From the NCBI RefSeq assembly GCF_001735805.1, contig NZ_CP017248.1, forward strand, positions 6,076,001 to 6,140,000: a stretch of DNA of 64,000 nucleotides, written 5' to 3'. Source of the stretch: Streptomyces fodineus (GTDB taxonomy: Bacteria > Actinomycetota > Actinomycetes > Streptomycetales > Streptomycetaceae). Under the pieces are notes generated by a model, which saw only the letters and a list, made by a program, of their open reading frames with translations, made no database searches and had not been told where the DNA came from. The stretch's first letter is position 1; the number at the start of each line of letters is the position of its first letter. Shown here piece by piece: positions 58,170-64,000 of this stretch. The translations under genes were made by a program, and so were the position numbers.

Positions 58170-58729
58170 CTGCTGACGTCGTAGACATTAGCATCCTGGT
58201 CGGCGGGAGGAAAAATCGATATCCGTACGGCGGCGCGGGCGGCTCGCACGGCCGCCCAGAGGACCACCTCCGGGCCCGGCAGCCAGGGGTGACGCGTGTC
58301 CGGGGCGACCAGCCAGCGCGCGTCGCCGGGGGTGTCCCGGCCGGCCGGCGCCGGGACGGTCACCGCGTCCCCCGTGCCGTGACACAGCAGCGGCGGCACC
58401 GCCTCCGTACGGTTCGAGCCCCACTCCTCCCACGCCAGCAGCGAGGGCAGCCGCTGGGCCGTGCCCGGCGCGGCGAACAGCAGCACGCGGCCCCGGAACA
58501 TCGCGACCGGGCCCGAGCCCGGCCCGTCGTCCCACAGCCGGTCCAGCATCCGGCGGCCGAAGATCGCCGGCGCGCTCACCACGTCGAAGACGGTGCCGCA
58601 GGGCAGGACGACGGGGGCGTCCGGGCGCTCGCCGCAGGAGATCGGCGTGCCGCACGGATACGGGGCCGCCGAGGCGAGCCAGTCGGCGCCGGCGGGGGTG
58701 ACTCGCGTGACGTTCGGTGTGCTGCTCAT
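58160..58729 (-). CDS. Conserved Streptomyces protein, possibly primase/polymerase N-domain-like
   Basis: 189 aa: VLPCGTVFDVVSAPAIFGRR, AMFRGRVLLFAAPGTAQRLP, LPSLLAWEEWG, LLCHGTGDAVTVPAP and RWLVAPDTRHPWLPGPEVVL. This pattern is conserved in Streptomyces proteins, some annotated as bifunctional DNA primase/polymerase N-terminal-like; catalytic acidic residues of that fold are not evident. The last codons (VYDVSRRR) run into the 5' end of the tRNA-Lys gene on the same strand (10-nt overlap). ATG 58729 with GGGTGG upstream. Confidence 0.7.
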   Translation of the reverse strand: MSSTPNVTRVTPAGADWLASAAPYPCGTPISCGERPDAPVVLPCGTVFDVVSAPAIFGRRMLDRLWDDGPGSGPVAMFRGRVLLFAAPGTAQRLPSLLAWEEWGSNRTEAVPPLLCHGTGDAVTVPAPAGRDTPGDARWLVAPDTRHPWLPGPEVVLWAAVRAARAAVRISIFPPADQDANVYDVSRRR

Positions 58730-58814
58730 GCCACCCAGATGTACCGGGCGTAAGCGCGTCGTTCTTCTGAGTTGCCGAAACCCGGGACAAGGAGGGTGGG
58801 GGAGGAGTATCTTG

Positions 58815-58838
58815 CCCGCCTGGCATATGCCAGGCGGG
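58815..58838. repeat. Perfect 24-bp palindrome with flanking inverted arms
   Basis: CCCGCCTGGCAT followed directly by its reverse complement (58815-58838), with no spacer; AGGAGTA (58803-58809) and TACTCCT (58841-58847) extend the dyad asymmetrically. It lies between two same-strand genes (end of 58902-59270, start of 58729). It could be a strong operator or a rho-independent-type cruciform. Confidence 0.75.
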
Positions 58839-58901
58839 GTTACTCCTGGGGATTGCTCACGGGTGTTGCTTCTGAGGCTCGCGAGTGACGCGGGCGCCGG
58901 G

Positions 58902-59270
58902 TCACACCGGGTCGGCGGTCGTCCGCCCCTCGGCGTTCCCCCGCATCAGGTCCCGGCCGAACTCGACCATCTTCTTCGCGTAGTCCTCGGTCCACTCCGC
59001 CCGGTCGGCGATGTCCGCCGGGGTCAGCCGGTCGAACCGGCGCGGGTCGGCGAGCTGTGCCGCCGCGATGGCCTGGAACTCCACGGCCCGGTCGGCGGCC
59101 GCGCGGAACGCCTGGGTCAGCTCGGTGGCCCGGGCCAGCAGCGCCCGCGGATCCTCGATCGACTCCAGGTCGAAGAAGTGCTCGGGATCGGCGGCCGCCT
59201 CCGCGGGCTCGAAGATCAGGGGCGCGGGGCGTAGCCGCGGTTCGTTACGACGCGGCGTGGGCTCCGCCAT
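58902..59270 (-). CDS. Small conserved helical protein, unknown function
   Basis: 122 aa, acidic, predicted mostly helical (DPRALLARATELTQAFRAAA, AEWTEDYAKKMVEFGRDLM). No signal peptide, membrane segment or catalytic motif. GGAGGAG lies 7 nt before ATG 59270, so it is a well-supported gene. A 140-bp gap and the 169-bp repeats separate it from the helicase operon. Confidence 0.7.
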   Translation of the reverse strand: MAEPTPRRNEPRLRPAPLIFEPAEAAADPEHFFDLESIEDPRALLARATELTQAFRAAADRAVEFQAIAAAQLADPRRFDRLTPADIADRAEWTEDYAKKMVEFGRDLMRGNAEGRTTADPV

Positions 59271-59411
59271 GTCTTGTCTCCTCCTCGTACGCTTCGCTGG
59301 GTCCCGCCTACAGGTGGGCCACCGTCCATTGTCCCGCGCGGACGCAAGGGGCCCTCATGACCGCCGGCTCACCCGGCGCCCGGCCGGACGGGCCGGGGCC
59401 CGCCGTTTCCG

Positions 59412-59821
59412 GTCACGGCCGCCAGGTCACCCGGTGTTCGGCCAGATGGGCCAGGACGGCGTGGTTCGCCTCCCAGCCGTCCGGGCTGTGTTCATCGGCC
59501 GCCTCCGGCGGCGTGCCGGACTCCGTCCGGCGGGTGGGTGGGGTCGGGTCCGGGGCGGGTCGGCAGGTACCGGTGGCTGGGTCACGGCCGCCAGGTCACC
59601 CGGTGTTCGGCCAGATGGGCCAGGACGGCGTGGTTCGCCTCCCAGCCGTCCGGGCTGTGTTCATCGGCCGCCTCCGGCGGCGTGCCGGACTCCGTCCGGC
59701 GGGTGGGTGGGGTCGGGTCCGGGGCGGGTCGGCAGGTACCGGTGGCTGGGTCACGGTCGCCAGGTCACCCGGTGTTCGGCCAGATGGGCCAGGACCGCGT
59801 GGTTCGCCTCCCAGCCGTCCG
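59412..59821. repeat. 169-bp tandem duplication containing the helicase 3' end
   Basis: Two apparently identical 169-bp units (59412-59580, 59581-59749) are followed by a 72-bp partial third copy (59750-59821) that is the actual 3' end of the helicase gene, with two base differences. Each full unit read on the minus strand contains the codons for DGWEANHAVLAHLAEHRVTW plus a stop, but preceded by other sequence (EAADEHSP). The unit length is not a multiple of three. The zone fills most of the 480-bp gap; no other gene is seen. Confidence 0.88.
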
Positions 59822-61088
59822 GAAACTTCACCAGGGTGCCCAGCTGGACCGGTTCCGTGGACGGGTAGGCGTCCAGGAGGTCGCCGACGCCCTCGCGGCA
59901 GACGACGATGCAGGCGTGCCGGTGGCGGGAGGCCAGGACGCACAGGCGGCCCGTCTCCAGGTGGAAGGCGGTGGCGTCGGGGCGGCCGGAGAGCGGGTGC
60001 AGGACGACCGTGATGTCGTACTCCCGGCCCTGGAGACGGTTCGCGGTGTCGACCGTGACGTCCGCCACGCCGAGATCGGCGAGTGCCGTACGGACCGCTG
60101 CCGCCTGGTCGCGGTGGGCCGTGCCGACGGCGACGCGGTCGGCGGTGAGGGGGGTGGGACACAGTGAGCGTTCAGAGAGTGCCGCGCCGCCCCTGTCCAG
60201 CAGACGGCGTACGACCGTCGCCACCGCCCGTACCGCCTCGGGATCCGTGCGCGGGGTGTGCCGGGCCGGCAGCTCCAGCAGGCCCCAGCCGGATTCCGCC
60301 GCCTCGTCGATCACCCGGTCCGGGCCGGAGCCGTCCGAGGGGACCGCGAAGGTCAGCCGGCGGTCGCCGTGGCCGGTGCCGCTGCGGAAGGGGGTGTACG
60401 GGTAGAACGCGTCGGAGACCAGGGGCGCGGCCGACGCGGGCAGGCGCCAGGAGACCGGCAGGCGGTGCTGGGGCAGGCCGGGGTTGTGGGCCAGGAGGGT
60501 GGTCACGGCGGAGGCCGAAGGGTCGTACGACAGGCCCGCCCACTGCTCGCTGCCGACGATCGCGAACGGGTCCAGCTGCCCCGGGTCGCCGACGAACAGC
60601 GCCCGCTCGAACAGGCCGGCCACGGCGAGCAGCGCGTCCGAGCGCATCTGGTACGCCTCGTCCACGATCGCGTGCCGCCAGGGCTCGTCCACCTTGACGT
60701 GCGCCCACTTCGCGGCCGTGGACAGGACCACCGGCAGGCCGTTCAGCTCGGCCGCCTTCGCCGACGTGCGGACCTGCGGCAGGTCGTCCAGCGCCTTGTC
60801 GTAGGCGTCGGTGTCGCTGCTGTGCAGGCGGCCGACCGGCAGCTCCGGGTTCTTCTCGGCGAGCCTCAGGACGAGGTCGTCCACCTGGGCGTTGGTCTGC
60901 GCCACGATCATCAACGGGCGCCCCGCGCCGGCCAGTTCGAGGGCCGCGCGGACCACCAGCGTCGACTTTCCGGCGCCCGGCGGGGAGTCCACGACCACGC
61001 CGCGCGCCGTGCCGTGCAGGGTGTCCTGGAGGATCGCGTCGGTGGCGCGGGCGGCAGCGGCTCCGGGGTCGAAGTCGACCGTCGTCAC
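59751..61088 (-). CDS. SF1 (UPF1/DNA2-like) helicase/ATPase
   Basis: 445 aa. Walker A VDSPPGAGKSTLV (~residue 40), Walker B HAIVDEAYQM (DEAY), motif III FVGDPGQLDP, motif V/VI region VDTANRLQGREYDITVVL and LASRHRHACIVV. The layout is that of compact UPF1/DNA2-like helicases; it would translocate on nucleic acid. ATG 61088 overlaps the stop of the upstream gene by 4 nt. Its last 24 codons are duplicated twice downstream. Forms an operon with the nuclease and the unknown protein, implying a joint DNA-processing job. Confidence 0.83.
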   Translation of the reverse strand: MTTVDFDPGAAAARATDAILQDTLHGTARGVVVDSPPGAGKSTLVVRAALELAGAGRPLMIVAQTNAQVDDLVLRLAEKNPELPVGRLHSSDTDAYDKALDDLPQVRTSAKAAELNGLPVVLSTAAKWAHVKVDEPWRHAIVDEAYQMRSDALLAVAGLFERALFVGDPGQLDPFAIVGSEQWAGLSYDPSASAVTTLLAHNPGLPQHRLPVSWRLPASAAPLVSDAFYPYTPFRSGTGHGDRRLTFAVPSDGSGPDRVIDEAAESGWGLLELPARHTPRTDPEAVRAVATVVRRLLDRGGAALSERSLCPTPLTADRVAVGTAHRDQAAAVRTALADLGVADVTVDTANRLQGREYDITVVLHPLSGRPDATAFHLETGRLCVLASRHRHACIVVCREGVGDLLDAYPSTEPVQLGTLVKFPDGWEANHAVLAHLAEHRVTWRP

Positions 61089-62674
61089 AGCACGTCCTCC
61101 TCGGTCACGGTGTCGGGGGTCTCCGGCGCGGGCTCACCCGGCGGACCGCCGTGCGTCCACGGGGTCTCCTCCGGGTCGGGCAGCTTCGCGCCGCCGCGCT
61201 GCTCGTGCTCGAACAGGGTGAAGCAGACCCGGTCGCCCTTCTCCGGCAGCGAACCGGGCTCCGGCTCCTTGCCGCGGCCCATCTTGTCGACGATCCGCAG
61301 GACCAGCACGCCCTCGGTCTCGTAGCCGACGAACTCCGCCGACTGCGGCTTGCCGCCCAGCGAGCGGTACACCTTCGCGCGCTCGGCGAGATGCGGCCGG
61401 TCGTCCGTGCGGACCGTCACCAGCGGGCGGGGGCTCGGCCGCTTGCCCTCGCTGTACGCCATGACGACATCCGTGACCTCGCCCGCGAACGCCTCCCCGG
61501 CCAGCCGCCGCCCCGCCATCACCAGCGGGTCGTCCAGCGCCTCCTGCGCCTCTAGACGCGCCTGCTCGCGCTCGCGTGTGGCCAGTTTGTTCGCCGCCGT
61601 CACCGCGTCGTCCCGGCGCGGCTGCGGGGGCTCGCCCGCCAGGACCCGGTCGCGATGGCCGGTGAAGGACCAGCGGTCACGGGTCCAGCGCTCCTCCACG
61701 TGCGCACCCGCGGGCAGCGCGCGCAGCAGGTCCAGGCCCTGCCACACCGCGTCCCAGGTGGGCCGGGTGCGGCTCGCCACCAGGTCGCGGATCTCCCGCT
61801 CGGCGGCGGTGAGCACGGCCAGCCGGTCGTCGGCGGCCAGGGCGTCCTCGGCGGCGGCGAGTGCGGTGCGGGCGCGGTCGTAGCGCTCGATCGCCGGGGC
61901 CAGCAGCTTGTTGTCGAACGCCGGGTCGGTGGCGGGACCGGCCGGCGGGCACAGCAGCTGGCCGGCGGCGTCGCGGGCGAGTTCCGCCTGCCGGGCGGCC
62001 TCGGCGCCGGAGGTGTCCCGCGGAGGGTCGATCCAGGCGAGTAGCGCGCCCAGGTGCTGGTCCTCCAGGCCGGACTGGCCGGTCGCCCAGTGCCGGGACA
62101 GCACATCGGTCAGCGCGAGCAGGAGGGAGGAGCCGGGGACCCGGGACCGCTCGCCGTAGTGGGTCAGCCAGCGGCCGAGCAGCGGCACCCGGGGCGGCGC
62201 CGGATGGGGCGCCTCGGGGTCCTGCTCCGCGGTCCGGCGAAAACGCATGGAACGGCCCAGCAGCCGTACGAAGTCCAGGCCCGCGCGGCTCGGCACGATC
62301 AGCTGGGGCGCGTCCGCGCACAGCTCCACCTCGACCTTGACCCGCTTGCCGGTACCCGGGTCGGTCTCGGTGCGCTCGGCCGCCTCCACGCACTGCGCGT
62401 ACGAGTCGATGTACGGCAGGACGACATCGGCCAGGTCGGCGAGGAAGGAGAACCGCAGGTCGCGGTCGCGGGGCTGCGGCACGACCAGCAGGCGCGGGGC
62501 GTCCCGGTCGGTGCCGACCAGCGCGCCGAGCGGGGCACCGGCCTCACCCGCGGTGGTGAGCGGCACGAACACCAGTGGACGGTCGGACAGATGCCGGTGC
62601 CGGACGGTCGCGACGGGCTGGGCCCGGCCGCTGCTGACGGCCTCGAGCCGGGCGAGGGTGGCGATCAGGGACAC
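61085..62674 (-). CDS. Unknown protein between nuclease and helicase
   Basis: 529 aa with no family I can name. A beta-rich N-terminal third (SDRPLVFVPLTTAG, DLRFSFLADLADVVLPYID) precedes a helical middle (DDPLVMAGRRLAGEAF region and long Ala/Glu/Arg helices ~260-380) and a C-terminal part (~420-500) with VGYETEGVLVLRIVDKMGRG and KGDRVCFTLFEHEQRGG that resembles a small beta barrel. GTG 62674 lies 10 nt inside the nuclease gene with GGGAGGTGG upstream. Strict coupling on both sides suggests a stoichiometric subunit linking nuclease and helicase. Confidence 0.75.
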   Translation of the reverse strand: MSLIATLARLEAVSSGRAQPVATVRHRHLSDRPLVFVPLTTAGEAGAPLGALVGTDRDAPRLLVVPQPRDRDLRFSFLADLADVVLPYIDSYAQCVEAAERTETDPGTGKRVKVEVELCADAPQLIVPSRAGLDFVRLLGRSMRFRRTAEQDPEAPHPAPPRVPLLGRWLTHYGERSRVPGSSLLLALTDVLSRHWATGQSGLEDQHLGALLAWIDPPRDTSGAEAARQAELARDAAGQLLCPPAGPATDPAFDNKLLAPAIERYDRARTALAAAEDALAADDRLAVLTAAEREIRDLVASRTRPTWDAVWQGLDLLRALPAGAHVEERWTRDRWSFTGHRDRVLAGEPPQPRRDDAVTAANKLATREREQARLEAQEALDDPLVMAGRRLAGEAFAGEVTDVVMAYSEGKRPSPRPLVTVRTDDRPHLAERAKVYRSLGGKPQSAEFVGYETEGVLVLRIVDKMGRGKEPEPGSLPEKGDRVCFTLFEHEQRGGAKLPDPEETPWTHGGPPGEPAPETPDTVTEEDVL

Positions 62675-63858
62675 GGGGCCACCTCCCGGTGGGCCGCGTC
62701 CGTCAGCGCCTCCGCGCGCAGGGCCGCCGCCCGGCGCAGGGCCGCGACCGCCGGGTCGGCCGCGTCGCCGCTCTCGCCGCGGGCCGCCGCGAGGACGTCC
62801 TCGACCGTGCTCAGACCGCCCAGTTCCGCGCGCAGGGGGCGGCCGAGGCGGGTGACGGCACCCTCCTCGCGGGAGCGTTCCCGGCAGTGGAAGGCCAGTT
62901 CGCACGCGGACAGGCACTCCGGCGCGTACGCCGCCGGGACCGCCTCCACGGCTGCCGTCAGCTCCTCGGCACCGCGCTCGGGTGCGAAGCACATGCCTTC
63001 CGGCAGGGCGCCGGCGATCTCCTCGATCCGGGTGAGCCGGGCCAGCTGGCGGGCGGTGACCGCGCGCTGCTTGCGGACGTCGACGGCACAGCCCGCGGGC
63101 AGGTTGGAGAAGTCCTTCGGGCACACCAGCAGCACCCGGTGATGCACGCGCGGGACGGGATCCAGGCGCGCGGCGACCTCCTCCAGGGCCAGCACGTAGA
63201 CCGCCGCCTGCCGGGCCGCCGCGCCGACCTTCGCAGGGTCGGCCGAACCGTCCAGCATCGGGAAGGACTTGATCTCCACCACCGACCAGCTGCCGTCCGG
63301 GTGCACCACGACCGCGTCCGGCTCCAGGAAGGCGAGCGAGCCGGCCACGTCCAGCGCCAGCATCGGATGGTCCAGCAGCGTCCAGCCGCCCGCGCGCGTG
63401 GCCTCGCGCAGCGCCAGCGCCGTACGGGCCGTACGCCCCTCGGGGCCGTGCGCGGTCAGGTCGGGGACGGCGGCCCCTTCCGGTGCTTCGGCGCCCGGGT
63501 CGAGGCGGGCGTGCGCCAGCCGCAGCAGTTCCGCGCCGCCGTCCGCCTTCACCCTTGCCTCGAACGCGTTGCCCCGGGTCAGCGCGAACTGCGACTGCCC
63601 GAAACCCGACGGCGCGCCCAGCGCGCTCGCCAGCCGCGCCTTGTCCACCCCGGCGCCGTCCAGGATCGCCCGCCGCGCGCACCCGGGGTTCGCGGCGAGC
63701 GCCGCGAGGGCGCGCGCGTCCAGGGCCTTGGGCGGTACGTCGGGACCGCGCAGCTCAGCGAGCCGTTGCCGGAGCGCCTTCGCCCGCGTCGCTGGGGGAG
63801 GCGTCCGGTGCGGCTCCGCCGTCGAGCTGCGACTCGCGCTGCCGTGGAATTCGCTCAC
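62665..63858 (-). CDS. PD-(D/E)XK nuclease with Cas4/RecB-like Cys cluster
   Basis: 397 aa. Nuclease core FLEPDAVVVHPDGSW followed by VVEIKSFPML (D...ExK) and a Q-containing helix (ARQAAVYVLALEEV). One Cys near the N-terminus (NPGCARRAIL, ~65) and three near the C-terminus (PECLSACELAFHCRE, ~320) form the four-Cys pattern of 4Fe-4S Cas4/AddB/DNA2-type nucleases. It would degrade DNA ends. The GTG at 63858 is a likely start (GTG 63882 and TTG 63888 possible). First gene of the overlapping three-gene operon. Confidence 0.8.
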   Translation of the reverse strand: MSEFHGSASRSSTAEPHRTPPPATRAKALRQRLAELRGPDVPPKALDARALAALAANPGCARRAILDGAGVDKARLASALGAPSGFGQSQFALTRGNAFEARVKADGGAELLRLAHARLDPGAEAPEGAAVPDLTAHGPEGRTARTALALREATRAGGWTLLDHPMLALDVAGSLAFLEPDAVVVHPDGSWSVVEIKSFPMLDGSADPAKVGAAARQAAVYVLALEEVAARLDPVPRVHHRVLLVCPKDFSNLPAGCAVDVRKQRAVTARQLARLTRIEEIAGALPEGMCFAPERGAEELTAAVEAVPAAYAPECLSACELAFHCRERSREEGAVTRLGRPLRAELGGLSTVEDVLAAARGESGDAADPAVAALRRAAALRAEALTDAAHREVAPCP

Positions 63859-64000
63859 CCGCGGAAGTCTGGCATCCGGCACTGACAATCGGGGAACCCG
63901 TGCCGTCCGTGACCGGTGTGCGGCGCGGGAACAACCAAACCCGCAGCAGGTCCAGGACCCGCATCACACGCGGCGCCAGCAGGAGGCCGGCGCCCATCAC
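63755..64000 (-). CDS. Possible C-terminal end of a membrane protein at the window edge
   Basis: An open frame entering from the right edge reads MGAGLLLAPRVMRVLDLLRVW, a hydrophobic/basic stretch, then a polar tail to a stop at 63755. It overlaps the nuclease start region by about 100 nt on the same strand. It may be a real gene continuing beyond the window, or a shadow frame. Confidence 0.3.
   Translation of the reverse strand: MMGAGLLLAPRVMRVLDLLRVWLFPRRTPVTDGTGSPIVSAGCQTSAGERIPRQRESQLDGGAAPDASPSDAGEGAPATAR

Overview
The G+C-rich sequence, GTG/TTG starts, dense 4-nt stop/start overlaps and gene content mark this as a Streptomyces chromosome. The content includes class E and F sortases, a WhiJ-type XRE/DUF397/ATPase cassette, the cslZ-glxA-cslA hyphal-tip glycan locus, a DasR-type operator and a cdgA-like PAS-GGDEF-EAL gene. 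From memory, the order from the cdgA-like gene to cslZ matches the S. coelicolor SCO2817-SCO2838 neighbourhood. Most of the window therefore looks like core chromosome, with one accessory patch at the left end.

Layout. 0-6.9 kb: an accessory island, visibly poorer in G+C and carrying truncated genes. It holds an aldo/keto-reductase tail coupled to a small-molecule phosphotransferase, an XRE regulator with one intact and one truncated DUF397 partner, a divergent ATPase-fold protein, a PLD-helicase-DUF3427 protein and the HNH stump of what was probably an SRA-HNH endonuclease. 7-21 kb: a SEC-C protein, sortase E, an MFS exporter with HxlR regulator and twin operators, a serine hydrolase, DUF6412 and YidC/Oxa1, a FAH-family hydrolase, an uncharacterised membrane protein, an F420-type oxidoreductase, a Gfo/Idh plus UPF0303 pair divergent from a ROK regulator, a 600-bp repeat zone, and an LAxTG sortase substrate. 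20.7-27.1 kb: an aminoethylphosphonate-type uptake and catabolism operon (GntR regulator, FAD oxidoreductase, phosphonatase-like HAD, ABC transporter).

27-41 kb: a NagD-like HAD, a secreted protein with sortase F, then cslZ, glxA and cslA. These are followed by a FadR-type regulator, tRNA-Lys, an NlpC/P60-like protein with a peptidoglycan-binding domain, an SPFH protein, an AA10 LPMO behind a DasR-like site, an acyl-CoA ligase and a second tRNA-Lys. 41-54.6 kb: an ectoine/amino-acid ABC transporter with IclR regulator and a DUF3830 protein; a lipoprotein, HD hydrolase, TPR protein and GNAT group; then amidase, 2-hydroxyacid dehydrogenase, two translationally coupled Asp/Glu-racemase-fold enzymes and an LLM oxidoreductase. 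54.6-64 kb: the cdgA-like gene, an M6 metalloprotease, the third tRNA-Lys(CTT), two small conserved genes, a 169-bp tandem duplication, and a tightly overlapping operon of a Cas4/RecB-like nuclease, an unknown protein and an SF1 helicase.

How genes work together. CslA would polymerise a beta-glucan, GlxA oxidise it, CslZ trim it and the LPMO modify or cleave it. Sortase E can anchor the LAxTG protein. The phosphonate operon imports and degrades its ligand. The nuclease-unknown-helicase operon and the PLD-helicase/HNH pair are the best candidates for under-described DNA-processing or defence systems. No transposase, prophage structural gene, CRISPR array, rRNA or recognisable biosynthetic cluster was seen.
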